A stretch of 64,000 nt of DNA from assembly GCF_000025305.1 (NCBI RefSeq), contig NC_013740.1, positions 930,001-994,000 on the forward strand, read 5' to 3'. The position numbers and the translations under genes were made by a program. Numbering within the stretch: the stretch's first letter is position 1; every line of letters starts with the position of its first letter. Shown here in pieces: positions 46,882 to 56,150 of this stretch. The DNA comes from Acidaminococcus fermentans DSM 20731 (GTDB taxonomy: Bacteria; Bacillota; Negativicutes; Acidaminococcales; Acidaminococcaceae). The notes under the pieces are model-generated. The model was given only the letters and a program-made list of their open reading frames with translations. It made no database searches and was not told the origin of the DNA.

Positions 46882-46944
46882 TGTACCTGACCACTTAACC
46901 ACTTAATCCCCCTGACTCGCTCCCTACCCACATTCCCCGGGATA

Positions 46945-46953
46945 TGGTATAAT
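46945..46953 (+). promoter_or_regulatory. Extended -10 promoter of the Asp23-NusB operon
   Basis: TGGTATAAT in the form ATATGGTATAATAAAATAA, 43 bases before the Asp23 start. Confidence 0.6.
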
Positions 46954-46995
46954 AAAATAATTAAAATGAATAAACTTGCGTTTGAGGAGAAGCCT

Positions 46996-47589
46996 ATGAA
47001 CGACGAAGAAGTAAAACAGCAGGCGCAGTTGGAAAACAGTCCGGACACGGACGATATGGGAGCCATCAAGGTGGCCGACGAAGTCCTGAGCATTGTGGCG
47101 GGGCTGGCTGCTTCGGAGGTGAACGGGGTCTACGGCATGAGCGGGGGCATCCGGGAAGGGCTCACGGACATGCTGGGCAAACAGAATTTCTCCAAGGGCA
47201 TCAAGGTCTATACGGAAGGCCATACGGTGCGGGTGGAGGTCCATGTGATCATCACCTACGGGTTCAACATTCCGGATGTGGCCATCAAGCTCCAGGAAAA
47301 GGTCAAGGAAGCCGTGGAGAACATGACCGGCTACGAAGTCACCGGGGTGGACATCCATGTGGAAGGTGTGAAGAAGAAAAAAGAAAAGGCCTTTGCAGAG
47401 AAAGACGATACGGATGAACTGATGAAGAAATGGGAGGAAGAACCGGCAGGGAGCCCGGCACTGCCGGAAGGGACTGCCGCCGGGGAAAACCGTCCGGAAC
47501 CGCCGGAAGAAGGAGAAACGGCGGCGGGAACGGAACCGGAAAAAGAACCTGACCCCAAAGGCCAGGAAATGTCAGGAGGGGAACAATGA
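46996..47589 (+). CDS. Asp23/Gls24 family envelope stress protein
   Basis: A 197-residue protein with an Asp23/Gls24 (DUF322) domain (about 18-115: IKVADEVLSIVAGLAASEVNGVYGMSGG, GIKVYTEGHTVRVEVHVIITYGFNIPDVAIKLQEKVKEAVENMTGYEVTGVDIHVEGV) and a disordered acidic, proline-rich tail. Family members coat the membrane near the division site through the anchor AmaP, encoded next. GAGGAG precedes ATG 46996; an ATG 30 bases earlier is also in frame but lacks a site. Confidence 0.9.
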   Translation: MNDEEVKQQAQLENSPDTDDMGAIKVADEVLSIVAGLAASEVNGVYGMSGGIREGLTDMLGKQNFSKGIKVYTEGHTVRVEVHVIITYGFNIPDVAIKLQEKVKEAVENMTGYEVTGVDIHVEGVKKKKEKAFAEKDDTDELMKKWEEEPAGSPALPEGTAAGENRPEPPEEGETAAGTEPEKEPDPKGQEMSGGEQ

Positions 47590-48107
47590 GCATATTCGAT
47601 CGGATTATCCTGACCCTGTATACCATCATCATGGCGGCAGTGGCGGTGCTCATCGTCATTGTCAGCGTCAACGGCATCCCGGTCCATGAGCTGACGGAAT
47701 TTGCCGTCCGGGTGCCCGGCCGGTGGGAATACACCATCGGGGGCGTGATCATCTTCCTGGTAAGCCTGCGGCTGCTCTTTGCCAGCTGGAGCCGGGGCGG
47801 CAGCAATGACCTGACTTTTGACAACGAACGGGATGGGAAGATCCATGTAAGCCAGCGGGCCATGGAAGATTATATTGCCGGGTTCACCAATGATGTGTAC
47901 GGTGTCTACGGTGCCAAATGCCGGGTGAAGCTGCTGAAGGACAGCCAGCTGGGCGTCCGGATCAATGCTTCCGTCGAGCCGGGCATCAACATTCCTGACA
48001 CCACCGACGAGGTGAAGCGGACGGTAAAGAAGAACATCATGAATGTCATCGGCGTGGAAGTGGCCGATGTGGCCGTCTACTTCAAGCATATCAAGGCGAA
48101 GGAATAG
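47586..48107 (+). CDS. amaP: Alkaline shock response membrane anchor protein AmaP
   Basis: A 173-residue protein with two membrane helices (about 7-29 and 52-70), joined by a short loop, and a cytoplasmic Asp23-like domain (VSQRAMEDYIAGFTNDVYGVYGAKCRVKLL, VGVRINASVEPGINIPDTTDEVKRTVKKNIMNVIGVEVADVAVYFKHI). In staphylococci AmaP tethers Asp23 to the membrane. It starts in an ATGA overlap with the Asp23 gene. Confidence 0.9.
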   Translation: MSIFDRIILTLYTIIMAAVAVLIVIVSVNGIPVHELTEFAVRVPGRWEYTIGGVIIFLVSLRLLFASWSRGGSNDLTFDNERDGKIHVSQRAMEDYIAGFTNDVYGVYGAKCRVKLLKDSQLGVRINASVEPGINIPDTTDEVKRTVKKNIMNVIGVEVADVAVYFKHIKAKE

Positions 48108-48121
48108 ATGGAGGATGGACC

Positions 48122-48346
48122 ATGTGGCAGGAAATTTTACGCAAATTGTTTGAAACCAGCCGGTGGCGGATCATAGGCGCCTCGGTGGGCCTGGTGGTGG
48201 GCATCCTGTTCCTGCTCCTGGGCTTTTTCCGGGCCGTGTTCCTGCTGTTCTGCATCGGCCTGGGGTTTTACATCGGTTACAAAATGGATGCAGGGGAAGA
48301 TCTGGTGGATCTGCTGGACAACCTGCTGCCTCCGTACCATAAATAA
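48122..48346 (+). CDS. DUF2273 small membrane protein
   Basis: A 74-residue protein with two close hydrophobic segments (about 16-52, GASVGLVVGILFLLLGFFRAVFLLFCIGLGFYIGYKMD) and a short acidic tail. DUF2273 proteins regularly sit between AmaP/Asp23 and NusB in Firmicutes; their role in the membrane-associated Asp23 structure is not known. Spacing to amaP is 14 bases. Confidence 0.88.
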   Translation: MWQEILRKLFETSRWRIIGASVGLVVGILFLLLGFFRAVFLLFCIGLGFYIGYKMDAGEDLVDLLDNLLPPYHK

Positions 48347-48364
48347 AAGGAGTTTACCAATCAT

Positions 48365-48784
48365 ATGAGCAGAAGAGACGCACGTACCATTGCAATGAGA
48401 AGCCTGTTTGCCCTGGAGTTCTCTCCGGAACAGTCTCCGGAAGAAACGGTCCGGACCATGGCGGAAGAAGAGGATATCCAGGATACCCGGAAAAAGGACC
48501 TGGCCTATGCCCTGGATCTGGTGAAAGGGGTCCGGGAAAACCAGGAAGCCCTGGACGGGGAACTGAACGGTCTGGATGCCAAGTGGACCCTGAAGCGGAT
48601 GAACGGCATCGACCGGAACCTGCTGCGGATCGCCGGGTATGAAATGTTCTGCAGCCCGGAACCGGTGCCTCCGGCAGTGGCCATCAACGAGGCCGTGGAA
48701 CTGGCCAAAGTCTATGGGGGGGACGATTCTCCCGCCTTCATCAACGGTCTTCTGGGGAGCCTGGTGAAGAAACATGGCCGCTGA
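48365..48784 (+). CDS. nusB: Transcription antitermination factor NusB
   Basis: A 139-residue all-helical RNA-binding protein that joins NusE, NusG and NusA on boxA in rRNA antitermination. Canonical: [17 protein letters not shown], a conserved middle helix with [35 protein letters not shown], and [35 protein letters not shown]. It overlaps the TsaD-like gene by 11 bases. Confidence 0.95.
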   Translation: MSRRDARTIAMRSLFALEFSPEQSPEETVRTMAEEEDIQDTRKKDLAYALDLVKGVRENQEALDGELNGLDAKWTLKRMNGIDRNLLRIAGYEMFCSPEPVPPAVAINEAVELAKVYGGDDSPAFINGLLGSLVKKHGR

Positions 48785-49733
48785 AGAAGCGGTCCTGGGA
48801 CTGGATACCAGCTGCTATACCACTTCGGCGGCCCTGATGGACCTTCACGGCCATCTCCTGGGGGATCAGCGCCGGCTGCTCCGGGTGAAGCCCGGGCACC
48901 GGGGACTGGTCCAGTCGGAGATGGTGTTCCAGCATACCCGGAATCTGCCGGACCTGCTGGAAGCCCTGGACTTGTCCGGGGTGCAGGTGAAAGCCATCGG
49001 GGTCAGCGCCAAACCCCGTCCCCGGGAAGAATCCTATATGCCCGCCTTCCTGGTGGGGCTGGGGATGGCCCGGAGCCTGGGGAAACTGATGGGACTGCCG
49101 GTCCACCGGTTCACCCATCAGCACAATCACATGTTTGCCGGTCTCTGGTCCGTGGGGAAGCCTGCCCCGGACCGGTTCCTTTTGGTCCATATTTCCGGGG
49201 GGACCACGGACCTGCTCCTTTGTGAGCGGCAGCCGGACGGGAATTTTTCCCTGGAACCCCGGGGCACCAGCATCGACCTCCATGCAGGCCAGTTCATCGA
49301 CCGGGTGGGGGTGGCCCTGGGCCTGCCCTTTCCGGCGGGGGCCCCGCTGGAAAAACTGGCGGAGACCGCTTCGGAAGCCCATCCCCTGAAGGTGTGGAGC
49401 AGGGAAGGGGAACTGTCCCTCTCCGGCCCCTGCACCCAGACCCTCCGGGCCATTGAAAAGGGAGAAGACCCGGCGGCACTGGCCCTGGGGGTGGAACAGG
49501 CCATCGGCAAAGCCCTGGCCCGGACCATTTCCTGGGTGTGCGAAAAAGAGCAGCTGTCCCAGGTGCTCCTGGCCGGAGGAGTCAGTGCCAACAGGGAGAT
49601 CCGCCGGCAGCTGGAAGATTTCCTGGGCCAGCGGCAGATCGGTCTTTGGGCCCCGGATCCCCGGTACAGTGTGGACGGTGCCGTGGGCAATGCCTGGGCG
49701 GCCCTGCTCCGGGAAAGGCAGGAAGAACCATGA
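48774..49733 (+). CDS. TsaD/Kae1-like protein (O-sialoglycoprotein endopeptidase family paralog)
   Basis: A 319-residue ASKHA-fold protein related to TsaD (tRNA t6A synthesis) but of the shorter paralogous group found beside nusB and xseA in Clostridia and Negativicutes. Seen: [17 protein letters not shown], a HxxxH-like metal site in [41 protein letters not shown] and [17 protein letters not shown]. The true TsaD usually has a different N-terminal pattern (GIETSCDET). Its role is unknown. It overlaps xseA by four bases. Confidence 0.85.
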   Translation: MAAEEAVLGLDTSCYTTSAALMDLHGHLLGDQRRLLRVKPGHRGLVQSEMVFQHTRNLPDLLEALDLSGVQVKAIGVSAKPRPREESYMPAFLVGLGMARSLGKLMGLPVHRFTHQHNHMFAGLWSVGKPAPDRFLLVHISGGTTDLLLCERQPDGNFSLEPRGTSIDLHAGQFIDRVGVALGLPFPAGAPLEKLAETASEAHPLKVWSREGELSLSGPCTQTLRAIEKGEDPAALALGVEQAIGKALARTISWVCEKEQLSQVLLAGGVSANREIRRQLEDFLGQRQIGLWAPDPRYSVDGAVGNAWAALLRERQEEP

Positions 49734-50944
49734 TTGCAGGAAAAATCTATACGGTGTCGGAAGTCACCCGGATCGTCAAGGGGCTGTTCCGGAAAGAACC
49801 GGAATTCGCCAACCTCCAGATCCAGGGGGAAGTATCCAACTTCCGCCAGTACCCTTCCGGACACTGTTATTTCAATTTGAAAGACGGAAAGACCCTGCTG
49901 AAAGCCGTCATGTTCGCCGGTGCGGCCCGGCGCCTGAAGCAGCTGCCCAAAAACGGGGACCAGGTGCTGGGGGTGGGCCGGATCGACCTGTATGAACGGG
50001 ATGGGGTCTACCAGTTCTATGTGGATATGATGATGCCCCTGGGGGCCGGGAACCTGATGATCGCCTACGAGCAGCTGAAGGAAAAACTCACGGCGGAAGG
50101 GCTCTTCGATCCCGGCCGGAAGCGCCCCCTGCCTGCCTATCCCAAGGTGGTGGGCATTGTGACTTCTCCGGCAGGGGCGGCGGTCCGGGACATCATCAAT
50201 GTGGCCGGACGCCGGGATCCCTCGGTGAAGCTGCGGCTGTACCCGGTAAAGGTACAGGGGACGGAAGCCCCTCCGGAAATCATCCGGGGCATCCGGTTCA
50301 TGAACCGGCACAAGCTGGCGGATGTCCTGATCGTAGGCCGGGGCGGCGGGTCCATGGAAGACCTGTGGGCCTTCAATGACGAAGGGGTGGTCCGGGCCAT
50401 TGCGGCTTCGGAGATCCCGGTGATCTCTGCGGTGGGCCATGAAATCGATTTTACCCTCAGCGACTTTGCGGCGGACCTCCGGGCACCCACCCCTTCGGCG
50501 GCAGCGGAACTGGCGGTGCCGGAACGGAGCGGGGACCGGGAAATCCTGGCCAAGCTGGTCCGGCGTCTGGAACGGACCATGGAGCTCCGTCTCCAGGACA
50601 GCAGCCGGGCCCTGGAAAAACTCCAGGAAGAGTGGGTGTTCACCCATCCGGAACGGCTCTGGGAAAATGCCGGCCAGACCCTGGATACCCTGTGCCGGAA
50701 CCTGGAACAGGCGGGCACCCGGCGGCTGGAGGAACGTCAGCAGAAGCTGGATCTCCTGGCAGCCAAGCTGGGGGCGCTGGACCCGTACGGAGTGCTCCGG
50801 CGGGGCTATACCATTACGGAAAATGCCCAGGGAAGGGCCGTCCGGCAGCCGTCGGACCTGCACCCTGGTGATACCCTGGTGACCCGTTTTGCCCAGGGAG
50901 CAGTGGTCTCCCAGGTGGAAACGGTCAAGGAAGGAACAGAATAA
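49730..50944 (+). CDS. xseA: Exodeoxyribonuclease VII large subunit
   Basis: A 404-residue nuclease subunit. The N-terminal OB-fold (about 5-100: YTVSEVTRIVKGLFRKEPEFANLQIQGEVSNFRQYPSGHCYFNLKD) binds single-stranded DNA; the catalytic region has VGIVTSPAGAAVRDIINVAGRRDPSV, LIVGRGGGSMEDLWAFND, VVRAIAASEIPVISAVGHEIDFTLSDFAADLRAPTPSAAAE; a shortened coiled coil follows, ending LRRGYTITEN. It starts by ATGA overlap and ends by TAATG overlap with xseB. Confidence 0.95.
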   Translation: MIAGKIYTVSEVTRIVKGLFRKEPEFANLQIQGEVSNFRQYPSGHCYFNLKDGKTLLKAVMFAGAARRLKQLPKNGDQVLGVGRIDLYERDGVYQFYVDMMMPLGAGNLMIAYEQLKEKLTAEGLFDPGRKRPLPAYPKVVGIVTSPAGAAVRDIINVAGRRDPSVKLRLYPVKVQGTEAPPEIIRGIRFMNRHKLADVLIVGRGGGSMEDLWAFNDEGVVRAIAASEIPVISAVGHEIDFTLSDFAADLRAPTPSAAAELAVPERSGDREILAKLVRRLERTMELRLQDSSRALEKLQEEWVFTHPERLWENAGQTLDTLCRNLEQAGTRRLEERQQKLDLLAAKLGALDPYGVLRRGYTITENAQGRAVRQPSDLHPGDTLVTRFAQGAVVSQVETVKEGTE

Positions 50945-51189
50945 TGCCCAGAAAGAAAGCGGAAACGGTTTCCTTTGAAGATGGCCTGAAACGGCTGGAA
51001 ACCATTGTGGAAAAGCTGGAAAGCGGGGACCTGTCCCTGGATGAGACAGTGGCCCTGTACAAGGAAGGCATGGAACTGAGCCGGAACTGTGCGGCCCAGC
51101 TGAAAAAAGTCCAGCAGGATGTGAAAAAAATCGTGGAAACCAGCCAGGATGATTTTGCCCTGGCCCTGTTTCCGGAGGAGAAGGAATAA
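50944..51189 (+). CDS. xseB: Exodeoxyribonuclease VII small subunit
   Basis: An 81-residue helical protein with the family pattern VSFEDGLKRLETIVEKLESGDLSLDETVALYKEGMELSRNCAAQLKKVQQDVKKIVE. It binds the large subunit coiled coil. It shares one-base TAATG overlaps with both xseA and the downstream prenyltransferase, so the trio is tightly coupled. Confidence 0.95.
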   Translation: MPRKKAETVSFEDGLKRLETIVEKLESGDLSLDETVALYKEGMELSRNCAAQLKKVQQDVKKIVETSQDDFALALFPEEKE

Positions 51190-52064
51190 TGGAACTGAGA
51201 AGTTATTTGCGGAGCCGGGGAGCTCTGGTCAATGGATATCTGCAGGTACGGCTGGGAGTGGGGAGCATCTCCCCGGTGGACAAGGCCATGATGTATTCCG
51301 TGGCGGCCGGGGGCAAGCGCCTGCGCCCCATCCTGCTCATGGCCGCAGCCGATGCGGTGGGGGCCAAGGGCAGTGATTTTGTGGCCGTGGCAGCCGGGCT
51401 GGAAATGATCCACACCTATTCCCTGATCCATGATGATCTGCCTTCTATGGACAACGATGACTACCGCCGGGGCCGGCTCACCAACCACAAGGTGTTCGGG
51501 GATGCCATGGCTCTTCTGGCCGGGGACGGTCTCCTGACCCAGGCCTTTGAAGTGATGCTGGAACAGCGGGGCGTGGATCCCAAAGTGCTCCTGGAGGTGG
51601 TCCGTCTGGTGGCCAAATGTGCCGGCCCCACCGGTATGGTGGGCGGCCAGGCTCTGGACATCACATCGGAAGACCAGCAGCTGACCCTGGAACAGATGAA
51701 GAAACTCCACGAAGCCAAGACCGGAGCCATGTTTGTGGCGGCGGTCCGGGGCGGGGCCATGCTGGGCGGGGCCGATCCGGAAACCCTGCGGATCATGACC
51801 CATTTTGCCAACCTGTTCGGCCTGGCCTTCCAGATCACCGATGACATCCTGGATGTGGAAGGGGATGCCAAAGTCATGGGCAAACCGGCCCACAGTGATG
51901 AAAAGCTCCACAAATCCACCTATGTATCCCTGTTCGGTCTGGAAAAAGCCAGGGAAATGGCCGCCCAGACCCTGAAGGAAGCGGAAGAGACCCTGGCTCC
52001 TCTGGGTGAAAAAGCCCAGCCTCTGGTGGAAATCACCCGGTATCTGTACAACCGGAAAAAATAA
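51189..52064 (+). CDS. ispA: Polyprenyl synthetase, farnesyl or geranylgeranyl diphosphate synthase type
   Basis: A 291-residue trans-prenyltransferase that condenses isopentenyl diphosphate with allylic diphosphates. First aspartate-rich motif LIHDDLPSMDNDDYRRG, second FQITDDILDVEGD; GGKRLRPIL near the N-terminus and GQALDI in the middle are canonical. The two residues inserted in the first motif (DDxxxxD) fit the short-chain bacterial farnesyl synthase group. It precedes dxs, so the isoprenoid steps are co-transcribed. Confidence 0.93.
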   Translation: MELRSYLRSRGALVNGYLQVRLGVGSISPVDKAMMYSVAAGGKRLRPILLMAAADAVGAKGSDFVAVAAGLEMIHTYSLIHDDLPSMDNDDYRRGRLTNHKVFGDAMALLAGDGLLTQAFEVMLEQRGVDPKVLLEVVRLVAKCAGPTGMVGGQALDITSEDQQLTLEQMKKLHEAKTGAMFVAAVRGGAMLGGADPETLRIMTHFANLFGLAFQITDDILDVEGDAKVMGKPAHSDEKLHKSTYVSLFGLEKAREMAAQTLKEAEETLAPLGEKAQPLVEITRYLYNRKK

Positions 52065-52087
52065 GCTTTGGGGGAGGATGGACCCTT

Positions 52088-53971
52088 ATGAAACTCTTGC
52101 CAACCATACATGCACCGTCGGATTTGAAAAACATCCCCGATGCCCAGCTGCCGGAACTGTGTCAGGAAATCCGGGAGGAGATCCTGGAAGTGACCAGCCG
52201 GAACGGGGGACATCTGGCCCCCAACCTGGGAGTGGTGGAACTGACCGTCGCCCTGCATAAGGTGTTTTCCATGCCCCGGGACAAGATTGTCTGGGATGTG
52301 GGGCACCAGTCCTATGTCCACAAGCTGCTCACCGGACGGCTGGACCGGTTTCCCACCCTGCGCCAGTACGGAGGGCTCTGCGGGTTTCCCAAACGGACGG
52401 AAAGTGAATACGACTGTTTTGGCACCGGCCATTCCAGCACTTCCATTTCCGCCGCCCTGGGTATTGCCTGTGCCCGGGATCTGGCCGGGGATGACTACAA
52501 TGTGATCGCCGTCATCGGGGACGGGGCCCTGACCGGCGGGGAAGCCATGGAAGGGCTGAACAACGCCGGGGATCTCCACAAGAAACTGATCGTGGTCCTG
52601 AACGACAACGAAATGTCCATTTCCAAAAACGTGGGGGCCCTGTCGTCCTATCTCACCGAGCTCCGGACCGATCCCACCTATTCCCGGGTGAAGACCGAGG
52701 TGGAAGGCTTCCTGAAAAGCCTGCCCTCCATCGGCAGTTCCGTGGCCCGGGCGGTGGGACGGCTGAAGGACAGCTTTAAATATTTCTTTGTGCCCGGCAT
52801 GCTCTTCGAGGATTTCGGGTTCAAGTACCTGGGGCCCGTGGACGGCCACGACCTGCCCGCCCTGATGGAAACCTTCGAAAAGGCCAAGCAGCTGGACGAG
52901 CCGGTGTTCATCCATGTGCTCACCACCAAGGGCAAGGGGTACAAACCGGCGGAAGAACGGCCCAACGCCTTCCATGGCACAGGGCCCTTCGACATTGCCA
53001 CCGGTAAGAAATTCAGCAATCCCCAGGCGCCCGCCACCTATACCAAAGTGTTCAGCGATGCCCTGGTGGAACTGGGAGAGAAAAACCGGAAGGTGGTGGC
53101 CATTACCGCCGCCATGCCCGAAGGGACGGGACTGGATGTGTTCGGCAAGTATTATCCGGACCGGTTCTTCGATGTGGGTATTGCGGAACAGCACGGGGTG
53201 ACCATGGGCGCCGGGCTGGCGGCCAACGGCTACCATCCTCTGGTGGCCCTGTATTCCACCTTTGCCCAGCGGGCCTTCGACCAGCTGCTCCATGATGTGG
53301 CCATGCAGAACCTGCCCTTTACCCTGTGCCTGGACCGGGCCGGTCTGGTGGGGGACGACGGCAGCACCCATCACGGGGCCTATGACCTGTCCTATCTCCG
53401 GCTGATGCCCAATATGGTGATGATGGTGCCCGGGGATGAGAACGAACTTCGGCATATGCTGAAAACCTCCCTGGAATACAACGGCCCTTCGGTGCTCCGG
53501 TATCCCCGGGGCTCCGGGCTGGGGGTTCCCCTGGATCCGGAAATCCATACCCTGCCCATCGGGAAGAGCAAACGGCTCCAGGAAGGGAGCCAGATCGATC
53601 TGTGGGCTGTGGGGACCATGGTGGATACCGCCCGGAAAACCGCGGATCTGCTGGAAAAGCAGGGGCTGTCCGTGGGGGTGGTGAACGCCCGGTTCGTAAA
53701 GCCCCTGGACCGGGAAGCCCTGGAAGCCGCCAGCCACACCGTGAAGCTGCTGGTGACCCTGGAGGAAAACTCCCTGGCGGGAGGTTTCGGAGAAGGGGTG
53801 CTGGATGCCCTGAACCGGATGGGACGGCTGAAGGAATGCCGGGTGCTGAACCTGGGCATCCCGGATCTGTACGTGCCCCATGGAAAGCGGGAACTGCTGC
53901 TCCGTGACCTGAAACTGGATCCGGAAGGGGCCGCGGATACCATTTTGCAAGCCTGGAAAGAGGAACTATGA
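52088..53971 (+). CDS. dxs: 1-deoxy-D-xylulose-5-phosphate synthase
   Basis: A 627-residue thiamine-diphosphate enzyme that starts the MEP isoprenoid pathway from pyruvate and glyceraldehyde 3-phosphate. Motifs: RNGGHLAPNLGVVELTVALHKVF, DVGHQSYVHKLLTGR, GHSSTSISAALG, VIAVIGDGALTGGEAMEGLNNAG (TPP motif), VLNDNEMSISKNVGALS, TTKGKGYKPAE, DVGIAEQHGVTMGAGLA, DRAGLVGDDGSTHHGAYDL and the transketolase C-terminal domain. Length is normal. It overlaps tlyA by four bases. Demand for TPP links it logically to thiamine salvage at 5.6 kb. Confidence 0.97.
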   Translation: MKLLPTIHAPSDLKNIPDAQLPELCQEIREEILEVTSRNGGHLAPNLGVVELTVALHKVFSMPRDKIVWDVGHQSYVHKLLTGRLDRFPTLRQYGGLCGFPKRTESEYDCFGTGHSSTSISAALGIACARDLAGDDYNVIAVIGDGALTGGEAMEGLNNAGDLHKKLIVVLNDNEMSISKNVGALSSYLTELRTDPTYSRVKTEVEGFLKSLPSIGSSVARAVGRLKDSFKYFFVPGMLFEDFGFKYLGPVDGHDLPALMETFEKAKQLDEPVFIHVLTTKGKGYKPAEERPNAFHGTGPFDIATGKKFSNPQAPATYTKVFSDALVELGEKNRKVVAITAAMPEGTGLDVFGKYYPDRFFDVGIAEQHGVTMGAGLAANGYHPLVALYSTFAQRAFDQLLHDVAMQNLPFTLCLDRAGLVGDDGSTHHGAYDLSYLRLMPNMVMMVPGDENELRHMLKTSLEYNGPSVLRYPRGSGLGVPLDPEIHTLPIGKSKRLQEGSQIDLWAVGTMVDTARKTADLLEKQGLSVGVVNARFVKPLDREALEAASHTVKLLVTLEENSLAGGFGEGVLDALNRMGRLKECRVLNLGIPDLYVPHGKRELLLRDLKLDPEGAADTILQAWKEEL

Positions 53972-54771
53972 AAAAAGAACGGTTGGATGTATTTTTAACG
54001 GAACAGGGGTTCTTTGAATCCCGGAGCAAGGCCCAGGCTGTAATCATGGCCGGGGAAGTGCTGGTCAACGATCAGAAGATCGACAAGCCCGGCACCATGG
54101 TGAAGCCGGATGCCAAAATCACCCTGCTGGGGAAAAAGATGCCCTTTGTGAGCCGGGGCGGCTACAAGCTGGACAAATCCCTGAAGGTGTTCCCCATCTC
54201 CCTGGAAGGGAAGGTGGTGGCGGATCTGGGGGCTTCCACCGGCGGCTTTACGGACTGCGCCCTCCAGCATGGAGCCAGCAGGGTCTACGCCATCGACGTG
54301 GGCTATGGGCAGCTGGCCTGGAAACTCCGGCAGGATCCCCGGGTGGTGAACATGGAACGGACCAATGTGCGGTTTTTGGAAGCCGATTCCCTGGGGGAAC
54401 CGGTGGATGTGTTCACCATTGACGTGGCTTTTATTTCCCTGGACAAGGTGCTGCCCAGCGCCTATAAGATCCTGAAGTCCGACGGCTTCGGCATCGCCCT
54501 GATCAAGCCACAGTTCGAGGCCGGTCGGGAAAAAGTGGGGAAAAAAGGCGTGGTCCGGGATCCGGCGGTGCACCTGGAAGTGATCGAAAAGGTGATCGCC
54601 CAGGCCCGGGAACTGGGTTTTGTGGCCCGGGGACTGGATTTTTCTCCCATCCGGGGACCGGAAGGGAATATTGAATATCTGTTCTATATGGGGAAAGAAG
54701 GGGAAGACACCGTATCGCCGGAACGGATCCGGGAGGTGGTGGCGGCTTCCCACGAGACCCTGGAAAAATAA
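53968..54771 (+). CDS. tlyA: TlyA family rRNA (cytidine-2'-O)-methyltransferase
   Basis: A 267-residue protein with an N-terminal S4 RNA-binding domain (ERLDVFLTEQGFFESRSKAQAVIMAGEVLVNDQ) and an FtsJ-type methyltransferase domain (VSRGGYKLDKSL, VVADLGASTGGFTDCALQHGASRVYAIDVGYGQL, RTNVRF, FTIDVAFISL, ALIKPQFEAGREKVGKKGVVRD). Mycobacterial TlyA methylates 16S and 23S rRNA and makes cells capreomycin-sensitive. It belongs to the dxs-tlyA-nadK-argR-recN order common in Firmicutes. Confidence 0.94.
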   Translation: MKKERLDVFLTEQGFFESRSKAQAVIMAGEVLVNDQKIDKPGTMVKPDAKITLLGKKMPFVSRGGYKLDKSLKVFPISLEGKVVADLGASTGGFTDCALQHGASRVYAIDVGYGQLAWKLRQDPRVVNMERTNVRFLEADSLGEPVDVFTIDVAFISLDKVLPSAYKILKSDGFGIALIKPQFEAGREKVGKKGVVRDPAVHLEVIEKVIAQARELGFVARGLDFSPIRGPEGNIEYLFYMGKEGEDTVSPERIREVVAASHETLEK

Positions 54772-54799
54772 AGAGACAGAAAAAATGAGGGGTGGAACC

Positions 54800-55678
54800 A
54801 TGGAAAAGAGACTGCGGCTGGGGGTGTTCCCCAATCTGCCGAAAGAAAAAGTACGGGCCCTGCTGCCCAAACTGGTGGAATTCTGCCGGGCGGAAGAGAT
54901 TCCGGTGGTGTTTCCCCGGGAAATCGCGGAGAGTTTCGGGGTGCCTGGCTATGATCAGGAAGACCCTGGCAGCCTGGCTCAGCTTTCCATGGCCCTGACC
55001 CTGGGAGGCGACGGGACCATCCTCCGGGCGGCCCGGTATGTGACCCAGCTGAACATCCCCCTTCTGGGGGTGAACATGGGGAAGCTGGGGTTCCTGACGG
55101 AAGTGGCGGCTCCGGATCTGTATCCGGCCCTGCTGAAGATCAAGGGGGGGGAATACATCCTGGAAAAGCGGAACATGCTCCAGCTGACCGTATGGCAGGG
55201 AGAAAAGATGACCTGCAAGGCCCATGCCCTCAATGATATGGTGCTGGAAAGCAGCGACCGGTCCCGGCTGACCCGGATGAGCCTGAAAATCAACGGAGAA
55301 CCTACGGCCAATGCTCCCTCGGACGGGCTGATCATTGCCACGGCCACCGGTTCCACCGCGTATTCCCTGTCCGCCGGGGGACCGGTGGTCCATCCCAGTC
55401 TGAAGGCCAGCATCATCACCCCCATCTGTCCCCATGCCCTCCATGCCCGGCCTCTGGTGATCCCCATGGAACATCCCATTGAAATCACTCCCCGGCCCCC
55501 TTACGAAACCATCCTGATCTCTGCGGACGGGATGACCGTAAGCCATCTGGCCTGGAACCAGCGGGCCCTGATTGAAAAAAGTCCCTGTGATGCCCGGTTT
55601 GTGCGCATCAATCCCCTGTCCTACTATGCCACATGGCAGGACAGGATGCTGAAGAACGAAGGGCAGACCATTCTGTAG
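54800..55678 (+). CDS. nadK: NAD kinase
   Basis: A 292-residue kinase that phosphorylates NAD to NADP. The ATP/polyphosphate site is TLGGDGTILRAARYV (GGDG), followed by VNMGKLGFLTEV and the NAD region LNDMVLESSDRSR, DGLIIATATGSTAYSLSAGGPVVHP, ITPICPHALHARPLVIP. The start at 54800 follows GAGGGGTGG; a long upstream in-frame extension overlaps tlyA and is not supported. Confidence 0.95.
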   Translation: MEKRLRLGVFPNLPKEKVRALLPKLVEFCRAEEIPVVFPREIAESFGVPGYDQEDPGSLAQLSMALTLGGDGTILRAARYVTQLNIPLLGVNMGKLGFLTEVAAPDLYPALLKIKGGEYILEKRNMLQLTVWQGEKMTCKAHALNDMVLESSDRSRLTRMSLKINGEPTANAPSDGLIIATATGSTAYSLSAGGPVVHPSLKASIITPICPHALHARPLVIPMEHPIEITPRPPYETILISADGMTVSHLAWNQRALIEKSPCDARFVRINPLSYYATWQDRMLKNEGQTIL

Positions 55679-55692
55679 GAGGTGCGGAAATC

Positions 55693-56148
55693 ATGAAAAT
55701 ATCCAGACAGGAAGCCATCAAAGAAATCATCAAAGACCAGCAGATCGAAACCCAGAGTGATCTGGCAGAGGCGCTGAAAAAAGCAGGGTTCAATGTGACC
55801 CAGGCCACGGTGTCCCGGGACATCAAGGAAATGATGCTGATCAAAGTCCCCGATGAGGACGGACGGTACAAATATTCCTTCCCTTCGGAAAACAGCAAGA
55901 TCCTCACCACGGAACGGCTGGAAGATACCCTCCGGAGCTACACCCTTACCATCAGCTCCGCCGAGAACCTGATCGTCCTCCATACCCTGCCCGGTACGGC
56001 CCAGGCGGTGGCCTATGCCCTGGACCATCTCAGCTGGAAGGAACTGCTGGGGACCGTAGGGGGCGATGACACCGTGCTGCTGATCGTGGACAGCAAAGAC
56101 CACGTGGAAACGGTGAAACGCCGTCTCACGGCCAGGAAAGGACGCTGA
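55693..56148 (+). CDS. argR: Arginine repressor ArgR
   Basis: A 151-residue regulator: winged-helix N-terminus (RQEAIKEIIKDQQIETQSDLAEALKKAGFNVTQATVSRDIKEMMLIKV) and C-terminal oligomerisation and arginine-binding domain (ENLIVLHTLPGTAQAVAYALDHLSWKELLGTVGGDDTVLLIV). It controls arginine biosynthesis and catabolism; no target operator was recognised in the window. ATG 55693 follows AGGAGGTG, and the gene lies between nadK and recN as in most Firmicutes. Confidence 0.96.
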   Translation: MKISRQEAIKEIIKDQQIETQSDLAEALKKAGFNVTQATVSRDIKEMMLIKVPDEDGRYKYSFPSENSKILTTERLEDTLRSYTLTISSAENLIVLHTLPGTAQAVAYALDHLSWKELLGTVGGDDTVLLIVDSKDHVETVKRRLTARKGR

Positions 56149-56150
56149 CC

